A DNA stretch of 64,000 bases from Methanoculleus formosensis. Lineage in GTDB: Archaea > Halobacteriota > Methanomicrobia > Methanomicrobiales > Methanoculleaceae. The position numbers and the translations under genes are program-made. Each line of letters opens with the position of its first letter. Position 1 is the stretch's first letter. Under the pieces are notes generated by a model. It was not told the origin of the DNA. It did no database searches and was given only the letters and a program-made list of their open reading frames with translations. This document shows positions 32,976 through 42,878 of this stretch, piece after piece. Where the stretch lies: NCBI RefSeq assembly GCF_025384765.1, contig NZ_VHLL01000003.1, positions 186,001-250,000 on the forward strand. Direction: 5' to 3'.

Positions 32976-34394
32976 ATGCCGACAAGTGACTCAGAAGACG
33001 ATATACCCTCAAGTAGTAACCAGAAAGAAACAGAAGGAACAAAGATACTCCTCGCCGATCCGAAGACCGCGATCCTCAGGCTCTCAGTGCCGATGATGAT
33101 CGCGATGACCCTCATGACCCTCTACAACGTCGTCGACGCGTTCTGGGTCGCGGGTCTCGGTGCAGACGCTCTTGCCGCCGTCGGGTTCTCATTCCCGCTC
33201 TTCATAATAACCATCGGGTTAGCAAGCGGCCTCGGGACCGGCGGGGAAGCGGCGCTCGCCCGGATGATCGGCGCACGCGACAGGGCCGGCGCGAGCAGCG
33301 TTGCGATGCACACAATCCTCCTGATGACCGTGCTCGCCGTCGTCGTCACCATCCCGCTCTACCTCTTTGCCCATGACATCTTCGTCCTCATGGGAGCGGG
33401 CGACGCCGTCGGTCTCGCCACAAAATACGCACAGATCCTCTTCCTCGGGACGTTCGCCCTCCTCTTCGGCGAGGTCGCCTACGCGCTCATGCACGGCGAA
33501 GGAGATGCAAAACGGACGATGTACGCCATGGCGCTCGGCGCGGTGGCGAACGTCATCCTCGACCCGATCCTGATCTACGGGTTCCATATGGGGATCGCCG
33601 GTGCGGCCTCGGCGACCATCATCGCAGAGATCATCGCTGCCATCCCGATGGTCTACTGGCTCTTCGTGAAGAGAGACACCTACATATCTCTCCGCTTCCG
33701 GGAGTTCTGCCCGAACCGGGCGGTCACGCGGGACGTCCTGCAGGTCGGTTTCCCCGCAGCAGCCGAGCAGCTGGCGCTCGCCCTGATGGCCCTGATCCTG
33801 AACGGCGTCATCGTCCTCATAGCAAGCACCGACGGCGTCGCCGTCTACTCGGTCGGGTGGCGGGTCGTGAGCATCGGTCTGACGCCGATCCTCGCAATAG
33901 CATCGGCGGTGGTTGCGGTCACCGCCGCCACCTACGGGGCACATGCGTACGCACGGATGGAGACCGCGCTCCGGTTCGCCGCAAAACTCGGTCTCGGGAT
34001 CGGTCTCGGGCTTGCCGCGGCCACGTTCGTCTTCGCCCCCCTGATCGCCGAACTCTTCACGGCGGGCGACGCCGCCGGGCTCGCCCCGGAACTGACGACA
34101 TACCTCCGGGTCACGAGCCTCGTCTACCCCATGGTCGGGTTCGGTCTCTTTGCGGCGTCGTTCTTCCAGGGGACGGGCCTCGGAGCACGCTCTCTTACGA
34201 TCACGCTTCTGCAGAACATCGTCCTCTCCATCCTCTTTGCCTGGATATTTGCAACCGTTCTCGGGCTCGGCCTCTCCGGCATCTGGTGGGGAGTTGCCGC
34301 AGGAAACGCGATCGGTGCAGCGCTCGGATATGCCTGGGCGCGCCGGTATTCGGCAGGGCTCCTGATCGGGCAGGCCGGAGCGACGGCGGCGTGA
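32976..34394 (+). CDS. MATE-family multidrug/Na+ antiporter
   Basis: A 472-residue membrane protein with about twelve hydrophobic helices in two related halves, typical of MATE exporters. The N-terminal half begins LLADPKTAILRLSVPMMIAMTLMTLYNVVDAFWVAGLG and has GLASGLGTGGEAALARMIGA. The second half repeats the pattern at PAAAEQLALALMALILNGVIVLIAS. The first about 28 residues are a hydrophilic, Ser/Asp/Glu-rich cytoplasmic tail. ATG 32972 lies in another frame and is not the start. It is probably a drug or cation-coupled exporter; the substrate cannot be read from sequence. Confidence 0.9.
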   Translation: MPTSDSEDDIPSSSNQKETEGTKILLADPKTAILRLSVPMMIAMTLMTLYNVVDAFWVAGLGADALAAVGFSFPLFIITIGLASGLGTGGEAALARMIGARDRAGASSVAMHTILLMTVLAVVVTIPLYLFAHDIFVLMGAGDAVGLATKYAQILFLGTFALLFGEVAYALMHGEGDAKRTMYAMALGAVANVILDPILIYGFHMGIAGAASATIIAEIIAAIPMVYWLFVKRDTYISLRFREFCPNRAVTRDVLQVGFPAAAEQLALALMALILNGVIVLIASTDGVAVYSVGWRVVSIGLTPILAIASAVVAVTAATYGAHAYARMETALRFAAKLGLGIGLGLAAATFVFAPLIAELFTAGDAAGLAPELTTYLRVTSLVYPMVGFGLFAASFFQGTGLGARSLTITLLQNIVLSILFAWIFATVLGLGLSGIWWGVAAGNAIGAALGYAWARRYSAGLLIGQAGATAA

Positions 34395-34756
34395 GGGAGC
34401 CGGGGTGCAGTATCTCGCAAATTGCAGCGAAGATGCAAAGGAAAGTTGACAGTACCCGGACACCGGAGTTCGAAGCCTGATGGCTTCTCATGCTCGCTAC
34501 ACTCGCACTTCGCAACCGAATGGTTACTCAAACTCCGGATGGTCCGTCCATTTTCCTTCGCGTTCTTCGCGGCTTCGCGTGAGTTAGCAGTATATAAGCG
34601 ATGATATGGCCTCACGCGAAGAACGCGAAGCCGCGAAGTGCGACCTCCCCTGTGGGGAGGGAGCATGAGCACCGCCAGGTGCGAAGGGGGGTTGGCGGTT
34701 TGCCCTCAAGGGGACTTCCTCAACTATGTTGGTGAAATACGGTGGTGTGAAGGGTC
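34395..34756. repeat. Intergenic region rich in inverted repeats
   Basis: Two related, oppositely oriented segments lie at about 34556-34584 (TTCGCGTTCTTCGCGGCTTC) and 34610-34638 (GCGAAGAACGCGAAGCCGCG). Between them is an AT-rich stretch (AGCAGTATATAAGCGATG). Upstream, 34468-34540 holds a weaker imperfect inverted repeat around GGAGTTCGAAG and ACTCAAACTCC. A GC hairpin CCTCCCC-TGT-GGGGAGG lies at about 34645-34661. No gene is supported. Confidence 0.5.
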
Positions 34757-36358
34757 TCACTCCTCATATCCGTCGGCCCCGTCGTGCACCACTTCACGCA
34801 GCGTGAATTGGAACGACGCACCGAGGTCGGGCCTGCCTTCCACCCTGTCCTCGACCCAGATCCTGCCGCCGTAGCGCTCGACGAGCATCCCGACGATGTA
34901 GAGGCCGAGCCCTTCCCCGCATCCCCGGCCCCTGCCCTGCCTGAACCGGTCGAAGAGCCTCTCCTTAACCTCGTCGGGGATGCCGGGGCCGGTGTCCTCC
35001 ACGATCACCACCACCGTCTGATCCTCATCGAGGCAGTCCTCCACGCGGATCGCGATCCTGGCGTCCGGCCCGCCGTGGAACACGGCGTTGCCGATGAGGT
35101 TCGTAAAGACCTCGGGGAGCAGGTCGTCGGCCCAGACCTCAGCCGTGGTGCCGTCAAAAGAGATGGGGGTCTCCGGTGTGCGCTCGATCCCCGCGTTGAT
35201 CACGCCGCCGAGATGGACCGCCTTCAGGTCGGACGGTTCCTGGTGGATACGGCGGATGGTCGAGACGTTCTGGAGGATGCCGCTGCTTTTGCGGATGCTC
35301 TCCTTGAGTCCCCGCGCGTACCGGGCGGCATCGCCCTCCAGCGCATCGAGCAGAAGGTCACAGTAGAGGTTCGCGACGTTCTCCGCGTTCTTGATGTCGT
35401 GGGTCATGACGTCCAGATAGAGGTTCGTCTCGCGGTGGGCCGCCTCAAGCCGCTTGTAGAGCATGCTCCGCAGAACACCTGAACCGATCTCCTTCCCGAT
35501 CGCTTCGAGGAGGCGGCGTTCCTCGTCCCTGAACCCCTTGACCCTCCTGCTCCCGAGGAAGAGCGCCCCGACCACGACCGACTCCGCAAGGATCGGGATG
35601 CAGGCGAGGGTTGCGATCCCGAGCGAGGCGAGGATCTCCTCCTCGATCGCGCCTCCCTCGCCCGACACCTCAAGGTAGCGCGGCTGCCCGGCGACGAAGA
35701 CGAAGTTCCAGGGCCAGTGGTGAACTTTGATCGTCCTGTTCCGGGCGAGGTAGGTCTCCGGGACGCCGCGGTGGTAGCGCGTGAGCGCCACCGTCCGGTC
35801 CGGGTTCAGGAGGTACGTCAGCCCCAGGTCGAACCCGAGCAGATCGAGGGTCTTTGAGAGCGACGCTTCGAGCAGTTCGTCGAGCGAGAGGGACGACGCG
35901 GATACTCCCATGATCTGATTCAGAACCTGGAGTTGCCGGTTCGCGGAGAGCAACCCTTCGTTTGCCGGTCTTTGCTCGGTGACGTCCCGCATGCAGAGCA
36001 CCCACATCCCTGCGAACGCTCCCCGCTCGATCCTCCGGCTGGAGAAGAGGATCTGCCGCTCTTCCCCCCCTGAGCCCTGCACCGAGAGGTCGAGACCGGG
36101 TATCCCGGTATTCATCGTGGCGAGGAGTCGATCGACTGCATCCCTCTCCTGCAGGAGCGGCGCCAGATGTGCATCGAGGACGCTGTGAGCGTCGAACCCC
36201 AGGATCTCCTCTTCGCTTGTAGAGAGGAGAACCATGGCAAATGCATTTGCCCAGAGCACCTGCATCTTTCGATCGAGCACAAGGATACCCGCGCCGGGCT
36301 CATCGAGAATCTGAAACGTCTCTTGAGATATGGTAGATATCGAATCCGCTCTATTCAT
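34757..36358 (-). CDS. PAS-GAF sensor histidine kinase
   Basis: A 533-residue protein. I chose the ATG at 36358, preceded by GGGGAGTGATACCTGT, because the upstream frame does not look like protein. Domains: a PAS domain (about 10-125, ILVLDRKMQVLWANAFAMVLL); a GAF-like domain (about 145-305, LDLLGFDLGLTYLLNPD, GIATLACIPI); a phosphoacceptor helix with MTHDIKNAENV; and an HATPase domain with NLIGNAVFHG, VEDTGPGIPD and GEGLGLYIVGML. No membrane segment is evident, so it is a soluble sensor. No response regulator is adjacent. Confidence 0.88.
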   Translation of the reverse strand: MNRADSISTISQETFQILDEPGAGILVLDRKMQVLWANAFAMVLLSTSEEEILGFDAHSVLDAHLAPLLQERDAVDRLLATMNTGIPGLDLSVQGSGGEERQILFSSRRIERGAFAGMWVLCMRDVTEQRPANEGLLSANRQLQVLNQIMGVSASSLSLDELLEASLSKTLDLLGFDLGLTYLLNPDRTVALTRYHRGVPETYLARNRTIKVHHWPWNFVFVAGQPRYLEVSGEGGAIEEEILASLGIATLACIPILAESVVVGALFLGSRRVKGFRDEERRLLEAIGKEIGSGVLRSMLYKRLEAAHRETNLYLDVMTHDIKNAENVANLYCDLLLDALEGDAARYARGLKESIRKSSGILQNVSTIRRIHQEPSDLKAVHLGGVINAGIERTPETPISFDGTTAEVWADDLLPEVFTNLIGNAVFHGGPDARIAIRVEDCLDEDQTVVVIVEDTGPGIPDEVKERLFDRFRQGRGRGCGEGLGLYIVGMLVERYGGRIWVEDRVEGRPDLGASFQFTLREVVHDGADGYEE

Positions 36359-36591
36359 ACAGGTATCACTCCCCGACGTCTTTATTTTGTAAATATTATA
36401 TAAATAAATAATATTCCCGTAATAAGTGATTTGCGGTGGTGGGCCGGCCGGTGCCGGACCGTCTGCACTCTTGATCGGCCGCGCGTATCTGGCCGTTGCC
36501 ATGCCGCCGGCCGCACCCTGCCGTTCCGTGCCGTGATCCCTGCCGCCTCTCGTGACGGGGATCGCGCATCCTCCACCGGGATCCATCTCGC

Positions 36592-38040
36592 CTAAAGGAT
36601 CCCTGTCCTCTCGAGTGCCGGCGAGAGCGCCGTCAGGTGACCCTGAACGCAGACCGTCTCCCGCGGGTCGGCGCCCATAGCAAGCGCCAGGAGCTCAGTG
36701 ATATGGAGCACCGGCACGCCCATGTGGTCGTAGACCAGCTCGCACCCCGGACAGTCGACGACCATCACGTCCAGGCGGTTGTTCATGAAGTCCTGGTAGA
36801 CGAGTCGGTTCAGCCGGGAGAGTTCCCGGGGGCGGCCTTTTTGGAGCCGGTCGAAGAGGTTCTTGACCCCGCCGCAGCAGTAGTGCTCCATCACGCTTTT
36901 GGTGATCCTCGCTCCCGTCGCCACTGTGAGAGCCTGCAACCCCGGCGGGACGGCAAAGGTGCCGCTCATCTTCCGGTAGTGGCAGCTGACATGCACCCCG
37001 ACGCGCAGGCCAGAAAGCCGTCTCCTGACAAGCCGCCGGATCTCGTCGAGGTAGAGGGGATAAAGGTCGAGGACGTTTGCAACCGTAAACGCCCCCGGCT
37101 CGGTCACCTCTCGCCCGATCCTCGCAAGCTCCTCGTTCACCACCTCCCTGTTGGCGTTCCGCGAGAGCATATCGAGCGCGGTAGCGTACGAGTCGCTGCA
37201 GGTCGGGCATATGCCGGTCACGGCGATCCTGGCGCCGGGTTCGAACGCGTCATGGATGACGCTGAGGTTCCGTGCGGTGAGGAGCAGCCGGTCGGCAAAA
37301 CCCGCCCCGCCCATGTAGTGAGGAGCACCCCCGCAGCAGGTCTGCATGGCTGAGGTCTCGTAGCGGATACCGAGAGCGGCAAGGATCATCTTCTGCGAGA
37401 GGTCTGCGCCGGGATAGTTGAAGGCGCAACAGGAGTTGAGGTGAAAGACCCGATCGGGACGGGCGAGCGGTTCCCTCAGCGGGGAATGTCCGGGCGCCGA
37501 GAAGGCCGATGCGTCGATCGGATGGAGGAGCAGCCGCCGGACCTCGTCGACCGCCCTCCCGTCCACCGGATACGGGTAGCGGATCGCCTTTGCGACGAAC
37601 TTCCTGAGGTTGCCCCTCTCAACGTAGAGCGGAAGGAAAGCCCGGGGAGGGAGGCCCCCCCGGTCGAGGAGCATTCGTCGAAAGATCGGCTGCAGGCGTT
37701 CCGTCTCGTAGACGGCGTTGATGATCCCGCCGACACTGACGGAGCGCGGACAGATGGTTTCGCAGGAGTAGCACTGGACGCAGTCGGCAAGATCGACCCC
37801 CGGTCGTCCGCCTGCCTGGAGGGCTGCGGTCACCTTCCGTGCGAGATAGCCCCGGTCTCCGTTCGCTCCGGGATTGTTGATCCGTGCCGGGCAGTAGGGT
37901 GTGCAGGAACCGCAGGCGTTGCAGAGCCGGAAGTTCCGGAGCCGCGGGTCTTCTTCGTCGAGGAGATGGCGTATAACCCCGTCCGTGATTGCGCTACGGA
38001 TCATCTCCATCTCCGGTACGGGGATAGCCCTATCGAGCAT
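36592..38040 (-). CDS. HdrBC-like Fe-S fusion protein (HdrD/TfrB-like)
   Basis: A 482-residue protein from the ATG at 38040, preceded by GGGAGATCGGGC. An ATG ten codons earlier (38070) is possible but weaker. N-terminal HdrC-like part: two [4Fe-4S] motifs, C40-x2-C43-x2-C46-x3-C50 and C87-x2-C90-x2-C93-x3-C97. C-terminal HdrB-like part: two CCG domains, one with SCCAFNYPG, TCCGGAPHY and CPTC, the other with SCHYR, YCCGGV and CPGCELVYD. This is the HdrD/TfrB layout, suggesting heterodisulfide or related two-electron chemistry. No HdrE or fumarate reductase partner lies nearby. Confidence 0.85.
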   Translation of the reverse strand: MLDRAIPVPEMEMIRSAITDGVIRHLLDEEDPRLRNFRLCNACGSCTPYCPARINNPGANGDRGYLARKVTAALQAGGRPGVDLADCVQCYSCETICPRSVSVGGIINAVYETERLQPIFRRMLLDRGGLPPRAFLPLYVERGNLRKFVAKAIRYPYPVDGRAVDEVRRLLLHPIDASAFSAPGHSPLREPLARPDRVFHLNSCCAFNYPGADLSQKMILAALGIRYETSAMQTCCGGAPHYMGGAGFADRLLLTARNLSVIHDAFEPGARIAVTGICPTCSDSYATALDMLSRNANREVVNEELARIGREVTEPGAFTVANVLDLYPLYLDEIRRLVRRRLSGLRVGVHVSCHYRKMSGTFAVPPGLQALTVATGARITKSVMEHYCCGGVKNLFDRLQKGRPRELSRLNRLVYQDFMNNRLDVMVVDCPGCELVYDHMGVPVLHITELLALAMGADPRETVCVQGHLTALSPALERTGIL

Positions 38041-38289
38041 GCCCGATCTCCCGAATCGCCCCTGCTGCATGCATATACGAACGGGCAGTTGTCCCTCCCC
38101 TCAGGGAGCGGACACAGTTTAAACTAAGAGTATATCGCCTGCGGTATCGATCCATTCCTTCCCCCCAGTGAAGCTGCCGATACCTCTTGCGACGACTTAA
38201 TGGTTTGGATATGACTGCTTTCCTGCGCCTCCGGGGCAAACGGGTGCCGGAGCCCAGCTCAGGATCTGCACCCGAGGAAAAAAGTGGTG

Positions 38290-38931
38290 TTAGAGATTTT
38301 CCAACCGCTTGTTCACGGTCTCCCAGTTCACGACGTTCCAGAAGGCGTCGATGAACCCGGCCCGGTTGTTCTTGTGGTCGATGTAGTAGGCGTGCTCCCA
38401 GACGTCGAGCACCATCAGGATGTCGAGCGTCGGGTAGACGTTGTTGTTGTGCTTCTCGATCTGCATGATCATGAGACGGTCGGTCATGGCGTCGTAGGCC
38501 AGTGCCGCCCACCCGGAGCCCTCGGCGCTCGCGGCCGCCTTCGTGAACTCGGCCTTGAACCGGTCGAAGGAACCCCACTCCCGGTCTATCCGGTCAGCGA
38601 GCGCGCCGCCCGGGGTCCCGCCACCGCCCTTTCCGGCCGGGGCCATCGTCGGCCAGAAGAGAGTGTGCAGGACGTGGCCACCGATGTTGAACGAGAGCTC
38701 CTTTAAGAGCGCCTTCATATCGAGTTCTGTGCCTTCCTGTCGCGCCTTCTCCAGTCTTTCGAGGTTGGCGTTCGCTCCGGTCACGTATGCCTGGTGATGC
38801 TTATCATGGTGCAGGGAGAGTTGTTCCTTTGAGATATGCGGTTCGAGCGCATCGGCCGCATACGGTAGCGGCGGCAGCTCGTACTTCTTCAACGATGCAG
38901 TTGCCATCTTCTGTACAGCCATAGCAATCAT
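38290..38931 (-). CDS. sod: Fe/Mn superoxide dismutase
   Basis: A 213-residue enzyme that converts superoxide to hydrogen peroxide and oxygen. Metal-binding segments seen: [11 protein letters not shown] (first His), [10 protein letters not shown] (second His), and [17 protein letters not shown] (Asp and His). Length is normal. The Gly-Gly-His at the second site does not by itself settle iron versus manganese. The start is ATG 38931 or, three codons on, ATG 38922. It is probably a stand-alone oxygen-defence gene, useful to an anaerobe. Confidence 0.93.
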   Translation of the reverse strand: MIAMAVQKMATASLKKYELPPLPYAADALEPHISKEQLSLHHDKHHQAYVTGANANLERLEKARQEGTELDMKALLKELSFNIGGHVLHTLFWPTMAPAGKGGGGTPGGALADRIDREWGSFDRFKAEFTKAAASAEGSGWAALAYDAMTDRLMIMQIEKHNNNVYPTLDILMVLDVWEHAYYIDHKNNRAGFIDAFWNVVNWETVNKRLENL

Positions 38932-39254
38932 ATTTCAGAAGGAAGGGGATCTATTTAGTGTTGATCTCTCCCGGTCTACCTGAGATACGGTTCGCCCACA
39001 CCCCCCGTAATACCCGAAAATGCTGCCGGGAAGGCTGAGAGCGGCACTTCGCCATGCCGCAAAGGGGCAAGGAAGACCGTCCCGGGGCCGGAAGGATACG
39101 TTCGGCCATGCCCGAAACCTTTAACTACTCCTGTAGAGTGGATGGTATCCGGACTGCCTCGTGCCTTCCATTGCACCCGGGCCGGATCCGGTTCTCCGGG
39201 TCGCCATACAACATCGAGGCGCCCTGATGCCAGCAAGACTGCGGTGGATATTCC
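38932..39254. other. Intergenic region between sod and the glycosyltransferase
   Basis: Divergent promoter region. On the sod side, CTAAATAG lies about 25 bases upstream of the ATG (minus strand). Nothing else is recognised. Confidence 0.4.
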
Positions 39255-40793
39255 ATGAGGACGGCAGCACGTATCTCGCTCTTTACCGCCATGCTGATGG
39301 TGCTGCTCGCGATCATCCTTATCCACGATCTGCACCTCATACTGACCGGGGCCGGATGGGGGCTTTTTTCAAGGGGTCTCTCGCTCTTTCTCGTCGCCGT
39401 CACGGCGTTCGGGGTGATCCAGTTCGTGAGCTACGCCGATCACCTCCTGCGGTCGATCTATGCCTACCGCCCCACGGCACCGCAAGAGCCGGGGGCGCCG
39501 ACCCCTCCCGTCGCGGTCTTCATCCCGGTCTACAACGAGGAGTCGGACGTGGTCGAGCCCTGTGTCCGGGCATGCACAGCGATCGACTACCCGGACTTCC
39601 GCATCTTTCTCCTCGACGACTCCACAGATGCGCGGAAGCGCTCTGCGATGCAGGATATATCCCGTCGGTATGGCCTCTCTTATCTCCACCGCGACCACAG
39701 GGACGGGTTCAAGGCGGGAGCGATCAATCAAGCCCTCTCGCATCTCGATGCCGGTACACCCTACCTCCTGGTCATCGACGCCGACCAGCGGGTGAGGCCG
39801 GAGATCCTCGCCGACCTCGTCCCCATCCTTGAGGACGACCCGGCCATATCCTTCGTCCAGACCCCGCAGTTCTTCCGAACGGAGCCCCATGACCCGATAA
39901 GCGTCACGTTCTCCTACCAGCAGCACATCTACAACAAACACGTCTGCAGGGGACTCTCCGTCAACGACACCGCGATGCTGACAGGCTCGAACTGCCTCTT
40001 CCGGGCGAACCATCTCGCCGCCGTCGGAGGGATGGACGAGGCATGCATCGCTGAAGACATCGCCACGTCGTTTGTGTACCACCTCAAGGGCCGGCGGGGA
40101 GTCTTTCTCGATGCAGTCTACGCGGAGGGCGTTGCGCCGCCGGACCTCGCCGCATACTTCACGCAGCAACTCCGCTGGGCATACGGGAACACCCAACTTC
40201 TCGGGACGATCCTCCGGCAGCTCGTAACGCAGCCCCGGAGCATGACCGCAGCGCACTGGCTTGAGTTCCTCATTATGGTCTCGATCTACCTGCTTGGAGG
40301 GGTGAACGTGGTGCTCTTTCTCCTCCCGGTCGCCACACTCCTCTTCGGTATCCCGATCCTCCCCGTCTGGGTTCCCCCGGCCTTTGCCGTGGTGCTCGTC
40401 GTGGTGATCGCGATCCAGGTCGTCGTCAGCATCCGCGAGCGGCACTACTCCCTCCATGACCTCGCGTTCTCGCAGGCGATCTTCAACACCCTCGCCTTCG
40501 TATACGCCCGGGCGATCTGGTACGCCGTCTCGGGAAAGGAACTCCCGTTCGTCGTGACGCCGAAGGTGGTTTCGGGGTCCGCCGCCCGTGTCGGAATAGG
40601 ACCGGTTCTCATCGTGATTGCGGCCGTCCTGGTATCTATGGCCGTCGGCATCATGCGGGCGGTCGCGCTCGGCCCGGACTCCGGCACGGCGATCCCGCTC
40701 TTCTGGGCCTGCTACACGCTCGCGGTCCTCTCGTCGTTTCTGGTGGTCTGGCGAAAGGACGGGAGACGGTTGGCAAGGAAGATTGCTGAGTGA
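39255..40793 (+). CDS. BcsA-like family 2 glycosyltransferase (membrane)
   Basis: A 512-residue processive-type glycosyltransferase. Two N-terminal helices (7-30, 38-60) precede the GT2 domain: VAVFIPVYNEESDVVE (about 86-101), FLLDDSTD, YLLVIDADQRV (DxD), a TGSNCLFRANHL segment, CIAEDIATSF as the catalytic acid region, and QQLRWAYGN (QxxRW). At least four further helices follow. This order matches cellulose-synthase/hyaluronan-synthase-type enzymes, which polymerise and export a sugar chain. No PilZ domain or partner subunit is seen. The polymer is unknown. Confidence 0.9.
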   Translation: MRTAARISLFTAMLMVLLAIILIHDLHLILTGAGWGLFSRGLSLFLVAVTAFGVIQFVSYADHLLRSIYAYRPTAPQEPGAPTPPVAVFIPVYNEESDVVEPCVRACTAIDYPDFRIFLLDDSTDARKRSAMQDISRRYGLSYLHRDHRDGFKAGAINQALSHLDAGTPYLLVIDADQRVRPEILADLVPILEDDPAISFVQTPQFFRTEPHDPISVTFSYQQHIYNKHVCRGLSVNDTAMLTGSNCLFRANHLAAVGGMDEACIAEDIATSFVYHLKGRRGVFLDAVYAEGVAPPDLAAYFTQQLRWAYGNTQLLGTILRQLVTQPRSMTAAHWLEFLIMVSIYLLGGVNVVLFLLPVATLLFGIPILPVWVPPAFAVVLVVVIAIQVVVSIRERHYSLHDLAFSQAIFNTLAFVYARAIWYAVSGKELPFVVTPKVVSGSAARVGIGPVLIVIAAVLVSMAVGIMRAVALGPDSGTAIPLFWACYTLAVLSSFLVVWRKDGRRLARKIAE

Positions 40794-40835
40794 ACATCCG
40801 GAGCAGAAAGAAAAGAATTGTTTAGGGAGAGGATC

Positions 40836-42878
40836 TTAGCGGAACCGCTGCCAGAGGATTCTCCCCATCACCCGGAAGGTGAAATCCAGTTCGTCGAAGA
40901 TCGGGATACCGTTCTCTTTGAGGATTTTACGGCCCCGTTCCATCGAGTCGCCGCCGAGCAGCGTCCCGACGATCATGTTCTCGGTCTTCTCGGAGAACCG
41001 GATGATCTGGTTTGCGAACTGTTCTGAGCCGATGACCAGGTTCGGGAACCCGACGACGAAGGCGATGTCCCAGCAGTCCTGGTATTTTGCGAGCACGCTG
41101 AACGTCTGCTCGAACCGCTTCTCGTTGGCGTCGCCGAGGAGGTCGATCGGGTTGTTCTTGTTCCAGAATTCAGGCAGAAGATCGTTGAGTTCCTTCAAGA
41201 CCTGCGGCGGGAGAGTGATCAGGTCGATGCCGTAGCGCTCGGCGTAGTCGGAGGAGAGAACGGCGAACCCACCGGCGTTCGTGATCACGACCGCCCGCTT
41301 GCCGCGGGGGTAGCCCTTCGGGGTCGCCAGCATCTCCGCGACCTGGAACGTGCCGGAGAGGGTGTGGACGGGGATCACCCCGGACTCGCGGAAGGCTTCC
41401 ATGTAGACGTCATACGACCCCGAGAGCGAACCCGTGTGGGACGAGGCCGCCGCCTGTCCCTTTACGGATGAACCGGCCTTGATCGCCACGACGGGTTTGG
41501 TCTTCGCGACCTCGCTGACCACCTTCATGAAGGTCTTGCCGTCCTGGATCTCCTCGACGTAGAGGATGATGCCCTTGGTCTTCGGGTCGCGCTCTACGAA
41601 CCTGAGGTAGTCGATGAAGTTGAGGTCTGCCTGGTTGCCGACCGAGACGACCGCGGAGAACCCGATGTCCTGCTTGATGCTCCAGTCGACCACCGTGTTG
41701 ACGATGGCTCCGCTCTGGGAGATGAAGGCGATGTTGCCGGGTTTCGGGGACTCGTGGACGTAGGTGGTGTCGATGCCCTTCGGGGGGATGATCATGCCGA
41801 GGCAGTTCGGGCCGATGATCCGGGTGCCGTAACGCTTTGCGATCTCTATGACCCGGTCCTCGAGCGCTTTCCCTCCCTCGCCCATCTCCTTGAACCCGGC
41901 GGTGATGATGACCGCCATGACGACGCCCTTCTGCCCGCACTCCTCGATGACGCTCGGGACGTGTTTCGCCGGGACGGTGATGACCGCCATATCGACGGGG
42001 TTCGGGATTTCGAGGATGGAGGCATACGCTTTGAGCCCCTGGACCTCCGGGCGTTTGTTGTTCACCGGGTAGAGCTGTCCGGGGAAGTGGAGGAGGTTGT
42101 GCATCACGGCGTAGCCCATCTTCTTGGGTTCGGACGAGGCTCCGATGACCGCGATCGACCGGGGGGTGAAGTACTCGACCGGCACGAAGGGCCGCTCTTT
42201 CGCCACCTTCTCGACTGCTTCGTCGTCGACGAAGATACGGGCGTCGACGATGCAGGCTCCCGACTCGTAGAGCCTGACCGGATTGATGTCGAACTCCACG
42301 ACATGCGTGTTCTCGGCGAAGAAGCAGTTGATCGCCCACATGATCTGGACGAGCGTCTCCTCGTCTCGCGGCTTTGACCCCCGGTAGCCCTGGATGATCG
42401 GGTAACCGTGGATCTCCCTGATCATCTGCCGGATGGTCTCCTCGGTGATCGGCAGGATCCGCAGGGTGACGTCCTTCATCAACTCGACGAGGGTGCCTCC
42501 CATACCGAAGGTGAGCACCTTCCCGAAGGCCGGGTCGGTCTTCCCGCCGATGATCAGCTCAAGCCCCGGCGCCGCCTGCTGCTCGACGATGACGCCTTTG
42601 ATCTCGGCATCAGGGTTGTACGCCTTCGCGTTTGAGACGATCTTGTCGAACGCCTCTTCCGCAGCCTGCTTTGAGGATATACTGACGATAACGCCGCCTG
42701 CATCGCTCTTGTGGACGATCTGGGGCGAGTGGATCTTCATGACGACCGGGAACCCGATCTTCTCCGCCGTCTTGCCTGCTTCTGCAGGGGTCTTGACGAT
42801 CGCGTGTTCGGGTACCGGCACACCGTATTGTTTCAGGAGATCGTACGATTCGAACTCGCTCAGCATTCTTTTGACCAT
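40836..42878 (-). CDS. ADP-forming acetyl-CoA synthetase (fused subunits)
   Basis: A 680-residue acyl-CoA synthetase (NDP-forming). Residues 1 to about 215 are an ATP-grasp (beta-subunit-like) domain: PVVMKIHSPQIVHKSDAGGV, GMGGTLVELMKDV. Residues about 225 to the end are the CoA-binding and ligase (alpha-subunit-like) part: VIGASSEPKKMGYAV, RIIGPNCLGMI, FISQSGAIV and SSHTGSLSG with the phosphohistidine. The beta-alpha order is the reverse of many bacterial fusions. It interconverts acetyl-CoA and acetate with ATP formation. Start at ATG 42878 after GAGGAGACACC. Other acyl-CoA substrates are possible. Confidence 0.9.
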   Translation of the reverse strand: MVKRMLSEFESYDLLKQYGVPVPEHAIVKTPAEAGKTAEKIGFPVVMKIHSPQIVHKSDAGGVIVSISSKQAAEEAFDKIVSNAKAYNPDAEIKGVIVEQQAAPGLELIIGGKTDPAFGKVLTFGMGGTLVELMKDVTLRILPITEETIRQMIREIHGYPIIQGYRGSKPRDEETLVQIMWAINCFFAENTHVVEFDINPVRLYESGACIVDARIFVDDEAVEKVAKERPFVPVEYFTPRSIAVIGASSEPKKMGYAVMHNLLHFPGQLYPVNNKRPEVQGLKAYASILEIPNPVDMAVITVPAKHVPSVIEECGQKGVVMAVIITAGFKEMGEGGKALEDRVIEIAKRYGTRIIGPNCLGMIIPPKGIDTTYVHESPKPGNIAFISQSGAIVNTVVDWSIKQDIGFSAVVSVGNQADLNFIDYLRFVERDPKTKGIILYVEEIQDGKTFMKVVSEVAKTKPVVAIKAGSSVKGQAAASSHTGSLSGSYDVYMEAFRESGVIPVHTLSGTFQVAEMLATPKGYPRGKRAVVITNAGGFAVLSSDYAERYGIDLITLPPQVLKELNDLLPEFWNKNNPIDLLGDANEKRFEQTFSVLAKYQDCWDIAFVVGFPNLVIGSEQFANQIIRFSEKTENMIVGTLLGGDSMERGRKILKENGIPIFDELDFTFRVMGRILWQRFR

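Noticed and set aside
34557-34640. Possible CRISPR-like repeat
   Set aside because: There are only two oppositely oriented segments and no regular spacers. No CRISPR array or cas operon is present; the Cas4-like domain in the nuclease-helicase is not evidence of one.
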